A stretch of 23,892 bases of DNA from Zygophlyctis sp. KS116. Its lineage: Eukaryota > Chytridiomycota. The first letter of the stretch is position 1. Each line of letters begins with the position of its first letter. Below, piece after piece: positions 8,461 through 18,243 of this stretch. A model generated the notes under the pieces. The model saw nothing but the letters and a program-made list of their open reading frames with translations, was not told where the DNA came from and searched no databases. A program made the position numbers and the translations under genes. Where the stretch lies: the NCBI GenBank assembly GCA_054661495.1, contig BAAFSQ010000151.1, positions 1-23,892 on the forward strand, in the 5' to 3' direction.

Positions 8461-9354
8461 TCATGGGTTTGATAAATTGCAAAATCTAAAGTATAGCATA
8501 CTGGTATAAAAAAAGAACATTCCTGCCAGTAAAGCAATGTCTCTAGAGAAAACGGCGATCCATGTATTTTCACCGTCAATTAATAAAGGATGTACAAATA
8601 CAAGATATTCGGACATGATGTAACTTAGATTGATTTGAGTGAATTGAGTGAAACCAGTAGAATTGATCAGCCAAGCCTTTTTATCCTAAAATTAAATACT
8701 ATATTATACCATGGGAGTTGTTTTCCTGAACGGCCTGCAGACTTTTTCCTTAATCAATTTTTGCCTTGATCTTAGCGCTTCGGACTCTATATTATTTATG
8801 ATGATCATTAGCAATTCAGTCGGTAGTTTTGTACATATGCAAGATAAAAGTTCAGCTGCTTCCATTTCATTGGTAAATCTTAGTAACGCAATGATCAATG
8901 CAGATTGTAAATGTGATAATTCTAAATGTAATGCCGGGGTATGGGGCCACTTCTTAACGTCTTTGATTGAGAGTAAATGTATACTATTATTTACGATATT
9001 AATAAATTACTTTGAGGCGATCATACATATAGGCCATATACAAAATCCACAGAAGGGTATGATCACTAAATTTCCTGGAATTGAGATTTTTAAGAAGCAG
9101 AATATTGTGCTGGGATATATATCAATCAAGGAAAGGGATCCACAGGAATTGGACATTGTTTGAAGTCTAGTAAAATGCCAATACATGATAATGAATATGA
9201 TCTGTCCAAAGAATAAGAGCTGTATAACTCCTAGCATGAGCGACATGATCGATGTTGTCCGAAAAGACGCAAGAATCTCAATTAATAATCTCTGCGATGG
9301 CCTTAAAAGAGAATATATCAAAGCATTATCAATAGAAAAAGTAGATTTAGCCAT
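8461..9354 (-). CDS. Lineage-specific membrane protein, paralogue 2, 3 exons
   Basis: Exons 9354-9011, 8983-8710 and 8685-8461 (introns 27 and 24 nt) give 280 residues. Both joins are backed by alignment to paralogue 1: I-P-G-N-L-V-I-I-P-F-C-G-F-C-I-W-P-I matches its hydrophobic hairpin, P-A-L-H-L-E-L-S-H-L-Q its H-L-E-I-Q, and A-V-F-S-R-D-I-A-L-L its A-V-F-S-K-D-V-F-I-F. The polar region keeps L-P-T-E-L-L-M-I-I-I-N-N-I-E-S (168-182), again F-box-helix-like. Membrane segments lie at about 35-58, 83-113 and 253-270. The paralogues are strongly diverged, and this copy has two introns that paralogue 1 lacks, so either introns were lost or gained after duplication or copy 1 arose by retroposition. 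Function unknown. Confidence 0.8.
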
Positions 9355-9392
9355 TTAAAAATATAGCTTGCTTTCCCAGTTCACTCGAAGAC

Positions 9393-9400
9393 AACGTCAT
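9393..9400 (-). promoter_or_regulatory. ATGACGTT motif upstream of membrane protein 2
   Basis: Same 8-mer as at 8396-8403, here 38 nt before the start at 9354. It sits in a 47-bp gap right after the mutase stop codon, so it is also in the mutase 3' UTR. Confidence 0.4.
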
Positions 9401-9401
9401 T

Positions 9402-11150
9402 CTATTTGAATCCAGCGGGGCGTGGACCAACTCCACCATAATTGTCAAAAACTAATCCACATATGCGATTAGATAAATCGTCAGTCAGTTCTTTGGTTTC
9501 TGCTTCAGAATATACTCTAACAATATCTTCAGTACCAGAAGGTCTAACAAACGAGCGACCTTTTGAATACTGAGAAACTATAGCATTGATTTTTTCTTGG
9601 AGACCATCAGGCTTCGATAGAGTTGTATCAGCATTTATAGGAACAAAAATCGATCTATTAGAAACCTTAAATATTTATAAATTTGAATATTACCTTGACT
9701 TTTTCTTGCTTAGATGGGAGATCTGAATACGCTGTATCCCATTTCTCAAACGATAAATCATCGTAAATACAAATCGCTTCTACCAAAAGCAAATCAGAAA
9801 TTGCATCTCCAACAGTCTGATTAATCAAGTCGCTTAAAGCACTTAATACTTCAAGTGCTCTTTTTTGTTGTGGTGTTTTACTAAAAATATAAATAATTTG
9901 AATAACTACCTCGCCGAGTTTTTAAATAATGCGACAGCTCTCTTTGAAAATAAGACTGTCCCATGTCCGTTTGCTTCAAAATAAACACCAACATCAAATT
10001 CTCCCGCAGCATGATGCAAATGCTTGACTCCTGTGCAAGTAAAAACCACTGGGATGTTCAAAATATTCTTAACATAATCAGTTGAGCTCCCATTCGCATA
10101 AGCTGTTTGAACTAAACCAACTGTAAGTTCTGTCCCATCTGCAAAAGTAACGGCAGCCTCTTTAACCAATCTCATAATAAAAGCAGCAGCTAAGGTCGCA
10201 ATTTTATCCCCATCCAATAATTTGAATTCATTATTCTTATTCATATAATAGAAAACAACTCTATCTGCATCTCCATCAAATGAAGCACATCGTTGGCCTA
10301 CTTTTAACTCCATTCCTACTGGTGGTTTTTGCCCAATTTTAACATAATCTGCACCACACTATTTCTTAATATGTAAAGAATACTTGATGATTAAGCTTTT
10401 CAGCAATATCAATTTCGGTATTAAAAAGATTAGCCTTGAACCCAGTTGAGTCTAAAAATGGCAAGAGATCCTTTATTCCCAAATAACCCACCCCATTTGC
10501 AGCATCCAAAAACAAGGGAGAAGATTGAACTTTTCCATTCTTAAAAGTTAAATCTATGGTATTACCGTGATAACTCTCCATGCCTTATCCAGCTTTTTAT
10601 AGTAAGATTCACAATCATTACCTCCGAAACTTGAATCATTTGAGCTGGCCACTAAATAATGACATTGTGGTGTAGTTAATACTCCAAAGTCTTGAAAAGT
10701 CCCACCAGCCAGTAATATACCATCTTTGACAGCTTCCAACAATTTAACTCCAGAAGGCCTTGTATCTCTTCCTATCCCAACAGAAGCTTTATTTCCATCA
10801 TTGATATCTTGTTTTTGAACAATATCCGAAATAATAGCCAAAAGTTCGGTTGGCGTTTGCGCATTAGCTAATTGGATTGCATACGATTCCCATTCAGCAA
10901 TCAACATATCGCCATTTGGCTCAACTAATTTTACACCATTATCCGTATGCGGATTATGAGAAGCAGTAATCATGACGCCTACAGTTGAACCATTTAGTTT
11001 TTTAGATCTTAAAACAGCTAGAATTCCAACGCTAAAGAGCACAAAAGGTAGATGCGACCCAATAGTTCTAAATCCTGCTGTACCATATGTAAATGTTGTA
11101 TTTGGAGGTTTTGGGAACTTTGCAAACTTGTCAGAGATATTGTCTTGCAT
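9402..11150 (-). CDS. PCM1: Phosphoacetylglucosamine mutase, 5 exons
   Basis: Exons 11150-10566, 10539-10384, 10358-9910, 9880-9694 and 9665-9402 (introns 26, 25, 29, 28 nt) give 546 residues, against 542 in human PGM3. The enzyme converts GlcNAc-6-P to GlcNAc-1-P for UDP-GlcNAc, feeding chitin, N-glycans and GPI anchors in the cytosol. Family landmarks are all present: G-T-A-G-F-R (23-28), the catalytic loop T-A-S-H-N-P with phospho-Ser 64, metal loop D-G-D-A-D-R (275-280), sugar-binding region E-A-N-G-H-G-T-V, and phosphate loop R-P-S-G-T-E-D (500-506). Every splice join falls inside conserved sequence, for example L-N-H-Q then C-G-A-D-Y-V-K. Only 58 bp separate its start from the divergent F-box/ankyrin gene. 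Confidence 0.97.
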
Positions 11151-11208
11151 TAAATCGGACTAGGTAATGCGACTTGTTATTCTCTAATTTTAATTGATGA
11201 TGCAATAG

Positions 11209-13516
11209 ATGATGCAATCGCTCATCATGAGTAAGCCATCGGAGACATTCAAACACTGCAGTCACTGGAACTATGATTTCGTCATTCGACTCGGAAGTTT
11301 ATCAGAATTTTCTAAAATGATTGATAGTCTAACCGGATTAATTACTCTTGCTATGGATATTGCCCCGCACTTTATTCCTTATCGTTTAGCGATGGAATCA
11401 TCAGGCCAGACCTGCCAAATGAAGAAAAGTTTATCAATGTCTAATCTGTCCGAATATGATTTGTCTGATCTTGATGAAAATCAGACTACCGAATGGATAG
11501 ATTATCTTAAAGTATCTTTAGATCCAATGGATTGTATGGCATCATGGAAATACCTAAAAAGTCTCAGGAATATAACATGTAAGGAGAGGCTAGAGAATAT
11601 TACTTGGCGAAAGTATTCAGAAGGAATCAATTCAAAATATTCTATAACTCTGTTGGATCAAAATTCAAAAAGGTTTTCGCCTTCAACGATACATTTACAT
11701 TTTTCTAGAGGATTTCTAAATGGTAAATATATATCTAGTATTAACTTTTATAGGTCCTGTATTATTGCATAACAAGCAGATAGTTGAAGCACAGTATAAG
11801 AATAGATTAACAAATTCAACATTCTTAAAAACAGCTATAGGAAAGAAACAAGCAGATCATCCGAAATCAATTAGATTTAAAGAAACTGTTGATTATAGAG
11901 CTTATTCTAATTCTCAAGAAACGCTTTCAGAGGATTATAAAGAATATTCTGGTTCTGAGTCTGATTCTCTGCCAGAAACTACTAGATTTGGGTTTATTGA
12001 AGGGAAAGAATTTATTAAAAAGTGTCAATCAGAGAGTAGCGCAGCTCAAAAGATTTTCTGGAATTTAAATTTCAAGATTAAAGGTGTATTATTTGGAAAT
12101 TCCAAAAGAAGGAAGAGAATGATCGAGCTTGTTTATGAATATTTTATCGGAAAAGCAAAATTAAATGTGCCATTTAAGAACCTGGCATGGGAACCCACAT
12201 TGATAATAAACGAAGAGGAGCTGCAAAAAAATGATAATCTCCATGACTCAAGTTTCCTGGCTAGAATAGAAAAGTCTTTTGGGATTCCTGATTTCTTTTC
12301 GTACTTTAAAAAGATTTCTAGTTTTGCCATCGGTGGTTTAAATAGACTAAAAAGATGTTTGGGCCGATTGAAGCTATGGGCCTTTAATGCATTATATTCT
12401 CGTATAAACAAATTATATGAAACAGCACTGAATGCCTGGTCAGGTTTTAGGACCAAAACAATCGACTTGACATCACAGCTTGGAAGTATATCTCTTGCAG
12501 TTTTTGGTACTTTCAGAGAAATTTATGAGAGCTTATCTTATATTTTTACAATCATTTCTCCGTATTTGTTCCGGTTTACTTTAAGGCTGAAGAGCCGCGT
12601 CTATTGCAATTTTCTTTTGGGATTATATACAATTCGAAGAATATTTAGCTGGAAGAAACCCGTCACAATAACAGATCTACCCACGGAAATCAAATGGGAA
12701 ATTTTAAAGCATTTGGATTTTGAATCAGGTTTGAAATTTTCAAGAATTCTAAAAATTGGAGAGTTTGATTGCATACAATACCACAAATTTTTCATTCAAT
12801 TTCCCATTAAGGAAGAATCCGGAATTATAAGTTTTACTTTTAGAATCATTGGATGGATTTTTAATCACTCAATTCATATACCTCCAGTAGATATAGACAT
12901 CTGGACAGTCAGCTATGCTGTTGAAAAAATAATCGGAAATAGCGAGAAGAAATTCGCTATACTTGTTAGGAATCAGGAATTCAGAAACTATGTTCATGAT
13001 GAGATAGTTCTAGCTCTTGCATGCAAATATGGAGAGTATTCTGTTGTTCGTCAGCTTATCGCTGATAATGATCCCTCATATGGAATGAATTTTGGGATTC
13101 GATGGGCTGCTATCAAAGGCTGGGAAGACATAGTTAGACTTCTTTTAAATGATGAAAGAGTTGATCCTGCTGTAGATAATAACAAACCGCTCATATCTGC
13201 TTGTGAAAACGGGCATGTTGGTTCCGTAGATGCATTGCTACGACATTCAAATGTTGACCCTACACTTCAATCTAATTATGCAATTGAAAGAGCATGCTAT
13301 AATGGACACAAAGAGGTCGTTCAAAGACTATTGAAGGATAGCAGAGTGGATCCTACAGCATCTCGAAACTACTGTCTTAAAGTGGCATGCAAAAGAAATC
13401 ATCTAGAAGTTGTCCGTGTTTTGCTATGTGACTCCCGCATAAGACCAGGAGATGATGACTACAAATTAATTCAGCGTCTAGTGCAGAGGCAAAGTAAAAG
13501 AATTGTTATTCGATAA
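11209..13516 (+). CDS. F-box and ankyrin-repeat protein, 2 exons
   Basis: Exons 11209-11722 and 11754-13516 (31-nt intron) give 758 residues. An N-terminal region of about 470 residues is lineage-specific: a serine/acidic stretch (about 75-90), then helical, partly hydrophobic sequence. Residues about 476-520 form an F-box (T-D-L-P-T-E-I-K-W-E-I-L-K-H-L). From about 590 to 755 run some five ankyrin-type repeats of the style G-H-x-x-V-V-x-x-L-L-x-D-x-R-V-D-P, ending soon after the last repeat. The F-box would dock to Skp1 in an SCF ubiquitin ligase while the ankyrins hold a substrate. The start could also be Met 7 (11227). The N-terminal half has no recognised domain. The next gene downstream is a relative missing its F-box and ankyrins. 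Confidence 0.82.
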
Positions 13517-13705
13517 ATAGATTTTGTATTTTCGTTATTTTATTTCCTAGAAATAAATGAGAGTTTATAAGACGAATTTCCAATCCACCACTGATCTGGC
13601 TATAATATGCCGATCATCCACTGCTGGCAGATGACTCTTCGGGGGATTTTTGAGGACAATGTGGGGAAGCAAGAGATGACGCATACCTTTTAAAATTTCC
13701 CTTTG

Positions 13706-15187
13706 ATGCTGCAGTTAGTGAGATCTTACATCCAGAAAACAAAACAAATGGCACAACATTTTGCCCCTTATGATCCAGATGAAAACGATCAATCGTTTGA
13801 TCAGACTACATACTTGTCCGAAAGTGATGATGATGCTTCATTTGAAAGTTTCTCAATGCCAGACTCTGGCACCGATAGCACTGAATCTCTAAATAAGATT
13901 ACATTCGATCCATTTGAAGAAGTTAAGACTGATTCTCAATTTACACTGGTCGGTTCATCACAAACAAATATTATTGATTCTGTTCTGATACACAATCAGC
14001 CCGAAATTATTGATAATCATTCGGAACAATCGTATAATGAGCACAAAGTGATTGCAGAGGCTGCATTCACCGATGCATTTGAAGCTAGTGGTGAATCTAA
14101 TACTAATATTGAGCAGCCAATTGATAAACCAAAAATCAATACAAATAGTCAAAAGAACCTTTGGGCTGATAATATAGCCACGATATTAGATGAATATTTG
14201 AAAGAAGAGGAGAACCATGATATTAAAGATCATGAGGAATTGGTTGAATTTACAAACGTGGTTGAATCTTCAAATGAATCTCTTGAAATAATTTCAGAAG
14301 CTGGATCATTAGAAGAAAAGCCTCTAAATAACACACCTGCCAGTGAACAGTTGAATTTTGAAGAAGTTTCCCAACAAATATTTGATATAGAGCCATATTT
14401 TGATCAATCAGAAGCCTTTTATGCAGAGAAATGTGTTATATATTGGGACGCTCGTGGTTGGCTTAATGCTATCCTAGCCGATGAATACGACGAGGAAATG
14501 CTTATCTCTGTAGATCGTGATAAGAGGTACTGCAATTGTTTTGAATTTATGACTAGAATATTGTTAGATAGAGTAAAAACTAGATTAGATAGTCAGGGAA
14601 GAGATCGAGCCACCCGGTAATACATAATTAATCTAACTTTTAGAGAGTTATTGTACAAAGCCCACTCAATCCTAACAAACCAAGAAAGCTGCAGGGAGTT
14701 TGCAGAAAGAGCAGCTAATCCTCCTCTTGAATATGCCCCCAAGGAGAGCATACTGCTCGGCGTACCAAATTTCATCATTAGTACTGGATTCAATATCGTA
14801 CAATCTATTTTATCATACAGTAAAAGCGGTATAACAAATTCCTACTTTATAAGTAAGGATATTGTATCGTGTGGAAAAACCATTATTACTGAAACTTGTA
14901 ATGTTATTTTTGGGGAAGAATTCTCAATGAATGATTTATATTCACATATAAGGAATATTTCACCGAAAGAACTCTATGCAGCCCAACTCGAAATTCCTCA
15001 ACAAATATTCAATCATACGGTTCAAATTGTCAAAAATCTCATAATGAGCTGGTGGAAACTCCGGATCATTATGCATTATAAGATTTATTCTGTTATAAAT
15101 TCAATAGTACTATTCTCATCAGAATCATCCCAATCAACTTGGCCAGTCTCCAAACTATCTAGTATAATCTCCAAATTATCTGGTTGA
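13706..15187 (+). CDS. Truncated relative of the F-box/ankyrin gene, end supplied by a duplicated segment
   Basis: Exons 13706-14616 and 14644-15187 (27-nt intron) give 484 residues; a second possible start is the Met at 13748. The protein has a long acidic N-terminus (Y-D-P-D-E-N-D-Q, D/E/S rich to about 210), then a helical domain (W-D-A-R-G-W-L-N-A-I-L, S-I-L-L-G-V-P-N-F). It resembles the N-terminal layout of the upstream F-box/ankyrin protein. Just after S-W-W-K (base 15061) the sequence switches to a 281-bp segment copied from the 3' end of the F-box/LRR gene in antisense, which adds about 42 odd residues and a stop. So the original F-box and ankyrin part appears lost. It may be a pseudogene or a shortened protein; the intact open frame argues for recent damage or retained use. 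Confidence 0.6.
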
Positions 15188-15342
15188 TTCTCTGCATCGT
15201 AAACTATATTATAGCATTTGGAAATATCAACTTCTCTTAAATTCAAAAGTTTATATAACTTTGAGAGATCCATATCTGTGAATTTCGTACCAGATACATT
15301 CAAGTACTCCAAACGTTGTAATCTAAAAACACTAGACAAATC
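15062..15342 (+). repeat. Segmental duplication, recipient copy
   Basis: Aligns without gaps to 16422-16702 (constant offset of 1360 bp, same orientation) with about six mismatches, roughly 98 percent identity by eye. Identity stops sharply at both ends. Contains the last part of the F-box/LRR gene (minus strand) and about 23 bp beyond its stop. Confidence 0.92.
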
Positions 15343-15348
15343 AAGCAT
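15085..15348 (-). pseudogene. 3' fragment of the F-box/LRR gene
   Basis: The minus-strand frame reads S-S-V-F-R-L-Q-R-L-E-Y-L-N-V-S-G and on to the same C-terminus (F-I-T-E) as the intact gene 1.36 kb away. Only the last 85 or so residues are present, without F-box or earlier repeats. Still open, by age rather than likely function; an ATG happens to lie just outside the duplicated part (15346-15348). Confidence 0.75.
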
Positions 15349-15387
15349 TCACTAAGATTAACCGACTTTACGGTAATCTTAACCCAT

Positions 15388-15433
15388 CCGATGTCCGATC
15401 ATCTCCTTATAGGTGAACCGATGTCCGATCATC
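15388..15433 (+). repeat. Two direct copies of a 16-bp motif, 30 bp apart
   Basis: CCGATGTCCGATCATC occurs at 15388-15403 and 15418-15433, right after the duplicated segment. Related GATCATCC strings occur near 13608. Meaning unknown; could be a regulatory site of the following orphan gene. Confidence 0.7.
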
Positions 15434-15583
15434 CCCATAAATTAATTCTCATCATCAGTATCCAAAAGTTAGCTGTCAATTTCAATAAAAGCCAGCTTAA
15501 AAGTCTTTGACAGCCTGATCAATTATTACGTGCTTTTTGTCTTTTAATTGGTTCAGGTGGGGCTGTCAAGATGATTGCTAAAA

Positions 15584-16057
15584 ATGTTGAGAGTTGAGGA
15601 GGAAATGACCAATCAAGACCATTTGAAAAAGTGTAAAGTGACTGAAAACGATCCAGCTGTGCTATTTGATTGGCATTTTGAAGTTTTGGAACAGTTTGTT
15701 CAAGGTGCAAATCAGAATATTGTACTTCCTCAAGCCTTCTTCATCACCACTGCTCCTGGGTCTATGACTGTCAATTCATTCTTGAATGACTGTATGAATA
15801 TTTTGTCTCGGGTTTCTGGCAATAGAAATGGAAACAATCTCTTGGCTCCAAATACACTGTCTCAATATGGAAATATTTTGCAACTTCTGCAACAAATCGA
15901 AATGGATAGTTGGATGCAGCAGCAATTTGCTAAATTAGTTCCTGAAGGTTCATTCTTGGCTACGGTTGCTTCAATGACTGATTTTCAAATTGCCAAGGCT
16001 ACTCCAATTGGATTGATTGCTCCTCAAAACCAGGGCTTCAAGCAAATATTTCAATAG
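15584..16057 (+). CDS. Orphan protein, 157 residues
   Basis: An uninterrupted frame from ATG 15584 (M-L-R-V-E-E-E-M-T-N-Q) to TAG at 16055-16057. Composition is balanced and protein-like, rich in N, Q, L and F in the second half (L-L-Q-Q-I-E-M-D-S-W-M-Q-Q-Q-F). There is no signal peptide, membrane segment or known motif. Upstream frames close within a few codons, so an extra 5' exon is possible but not visible. It lies between the duplicated segment and the F-box/LRR gene, in the accessory block. It could also be the surviving end of a larger gene. Confidence 0.55.
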   Translation: MLRVEEEMTNQDHLKKCKVTENDPAVLFDWHFEVLEQFVQGANQNIVLPQAFFITTAPGSMTVNSFLNDCMNILSRVSGNRNGNNLLAPNTLSQYGNILQLLQQIEMDSWMQQQFAKLVPEGSFLATVASMTDFQIAKATPIGLIAPQNQGFKQIFQ

Positions 16058-16444
16058 AACGGATTGATCAAAGATTACCAAGAAAAGCAGTTTGATTAGA
16101 AAATTGAGCCGTAGAGAATATCCAATGTTTATTGTAATCCGTATCGACACCACGACAACATGTCAATAGATTGCGTGGAGACTGTTGATTCAAAACAATT
16201 CAAGTTTATAGAAATACCATTCTCTATAAAATTCCATTTGAGTAGATTTGACAGAGAAGTACAATTAATCTAGATCCTTTGCTGAACAATTTAAACGCCA
16301 TTTAGTTTACCCATTCCTGATGATCCATGGCGAAACGTAAAGTGGATCGTTGACTCATTCCTGATGATCAATGGCGAAAAATAAAGGAGATCGGACTGGA
16401 ATTACTTTCAGAACAACAATACGGATCATTATGCATTATAAGAT
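16058..16444. other. Intergenic, about 390 bp
   Basis: Lies between the 3' ends of the orphan gene and the F-box/LRR gene. No coding signal. Holds a 24-bp direct repeat (16312-16335 and 16356-16379) and the outer edge of the duplicated segment (16422-16444). Confidence 0.6.
16312..16379 (+). repeat. 24-bp direct repeat, 44 bp apart
   Basis: CATTCCTGATGATC followed by C or A and ATGGCGAAA occurs twice with one mismatch. Each copy contains TGATGAT, but no convincing snoRNA D box and pairing could be placed. Confidence 0.7.
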
Positions 16445-16702
16445 TTATTCTGTTATAAATTCAATAGTACTATTCTCATCAGAATCATCCCAATCAACTT
16501 GGCCAGTCTCCAAACTATCTAGTATAATCTCCAAATTATCTGGTTTATTCTCTGCATCGTAAACTATATTATAGCATTTGGAAATATCAACTTCACTTAA
16601 ATTCAAAAGTTTATATAACTTTGAGAGATCCATATCTGTGAATTTCGTACCCGATACATTCAAGTACTCCAATTGTTGTAATCTAAAAACACTAGAGAAA
16701 TC
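16422..16702 (+). repeat. Segmental duplication, donor copy
   Basis: The partner of 15062-15342. Taken as the donor because here the segment continues into an intact F-box/LRR gene, while the other copy breaks off inside a coding repeat. Confidence 0.85.
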
Positions 16703-17224
16703 CTTTAGTCTAAAACACAATGAAAGATCTAAACTTTTGATATTGGTACAAAGATGTAATGGTAAAGTCCGAGATAATCGACTACATTCACTTAAATTCA
16801 AAGTCTCCAAATGCGTACAGAGTGCCACATACTCTAGAGCGGTATTTGTCAATAAAGAGCAATTTGATAAATTCAAATGTACAAGACATGGAGTTGAGGA
16901 TAGCAATGCTTTAGCTGATTTATCAGTAAACCGATTCCATCTTCCAGAAACATTTGATAGATCAATCTAAAATATTTAAAGTTTATGCATACAGTTTCAA
17001 TCAGATCATTAAATCCAAGGCTAACGGCCGATCGTCCTAATTTAGCTAGTCCTGATCTAATATTTTAAAGATAAAACTTACAATGACTTGATTCTGGGAT
17101 TTTGATATAATATTCTTAATAGATTCTTTCTAAATTTGTGATTCAGGAGAGTGAGTTTGGATATATCCTCAAGATCTAGAAAGGAAATGATCATATATAA
17201 TATCTCTAATGGAATAAAATCCAT
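16445..17224 (-). CDS. F-box/LRR protein, 3 exons
   Basis: Exons 17224-17082, 17056-16993 and 16966-16445 (introns 25 and 26 nt) give 242 residues. The start is the ATG at 17224, giving M-D-F-I-P-L-E-I-L-Y-M-I-I-S-F-L-D-L-E-D-I, an F-box right at the N-terminus (1 to about 40). From about residue 70 follow four to five cysteine-containing leucine-rich repeats of the F-box/LRR kind (L-V-H-L-N-L-S-N-C, L-E-T-L-N-L-S-E-C, I-K-S-L-D-L-S-L-C, L-E-Y-L-N-V-S-G, L-S-E-V-D-I-S-K-C). The C-terminus is acidic (D-W-D-D-S-D-E-N). The likely role is a Skp1-bound substrate adaptor. Its 3' part was copied 1.36 kb away. Confidence 0.88.
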
Positions 17225-17286
17225 AAGTCAAAATACTCACCTTTGTCAATAATTTTATTATCTAGTATTACTCTAAAAGAGATCCA

Positions 17287-18243
17287 TTAAAACTTCAAAT
17301 GAATGAAAAACAATGGATCCCAAGATAAAGCCTGAAACCAGAATTCTCTTTTGAATTTTAAAGTATGTAGCTCCCAAGTCTCCAAAACATATTGTGCAAA
17401 GAGAAATATTGTTTTAGGAGTCCAAACTTTAAATACATCAATCATTAAATCTGTAATCTTTTCATTTGATATCAGCGTGTATAAATCCAATAAATTCTGA
17501 TCTAAACTTTCCAATGCATATTTAAGTACATCCACCAACACTGAATTTGACAAATTGTTAAATAATGATTGTAATTTAGAGTCTTTTACATAATAGTAGA
17601 AATTTTTATACATATCCAACCTTGCTTCCATACTCCATGATCTAATAACCTGTTCAAATAAAGTATTAATCTGATTATTTGAAAGATTTTCCAAGAGCTT
17701 TAAACTTTTACGATTCCTAATTTTGAAAGAATTATAGAAGAATTGACTTAAAACTTTTGGCGATGCAATATTTATAAGAGCTTGTAGTTCGGACTCTTGA
17801 AATTTGATAAATATTTTTGGATAAATTGTTTCATTAAGTCCTATAATAGAGTCATGATCTGCTATATATTCTAAAATTGGAATTAAATGAGCCAACTGAT
17901 TTGATTGCGTAATCCAATTCTTTTGCGTGTCTTTTAAATCTTGACTTAAAAAATTCATTATTAGGTCAGTGTTGGTGATAGAGTCTTTAGTATTCAACAA
18001 TTGATTGATGACTGGTGAAATCATTTTCCTTATTTTAACTAGATTCACTGCCGGTGTAAAATAGAGAGTCCCATGCGTAGATTTTAGCATTGAGACCATT
18101 TCATTTAGAGATAATTTTAAATTTCTTGTTGATCTTGATCTTGGAGAAAAGACTGACAACTGTTGTCTACTGCTAGAATTAACAGTCCCCAACTGCAGCA
18201 GTATCTGTAAAATCAAAAGCAGATATTTTATTGCTGCAGTCAT
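17287..18243 (-). CDS. Orphan secreted protein, 318 residues
   Basis: Single-exon frame with a clear N-terminal signal peptide: charged M-T-A-A-I-K, then a leucine-rich core (Y-L-L-L-I-L-Q-I-L-L-Q-L), cleavage likely after about residue 23. The mature part is helical, basic at first (S-P-R-S-R-S-T-R), with few cysteines and no second membrane span, and ends H-L-K-F. No family recognised. It sits 62 bp upstream of the F-box/LRR start on the same strand. A secreted lineage-specific protein next to F-box genes would fit a host-directed effector if the organism is a parasite, but nothing in the sequence proves that. Confidence 0.75.
   Translation of the reverse strand: MTAAIKYLLLILQILLQLGTVNSSSRQQLSVFSPRSRSTRNLKLSLNEMVSMLKSTHGTLYFTPAVNLVKIRKMISPVINQLLNTKDSITNTDLIMNFLSQDLKDTQKNWITQSNQLAHLIPILEYIADHDSIIGLNETIYPKIFIKFQESELQALINIASPKVLSQFFYNSFKIRNRKSLKLLENLSNNQINTLFEQVIRSWSMEARLDMYKNFYYYVKDSKLQSLFNNLSNSVLVDVLKYALESLDQNLLDLYTLISNEKITDLMIDVFKVWTPKTIFLFAQYVLETWELHTLKFKREFWFQALSWDPLFFIHLKF

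Noticed and set aside
15085-15348. A functional 87-residue LRR gene
   Set aside because: It is the copied tail of the F-box/LRR gene; its ATG lies outside the duplicated part by chance and it lacks F-box and promoter.
16312-16379. Pair of C/D box snoRNAs (TGATGAT repeated)
   Set aside because: No convincing D box, terminal stem or spacing; the repeats are too close together.
17225-17270. Extra 5' exon and intron for the F-box/LRR gene (GTGAGT upstream of the F-box)
   Set aside because: The ATG at 17224 already gives a complete F-box beginning M-D-F-I-P-L-E-I-L, and the upstream frame has a stop close by and no ATG.
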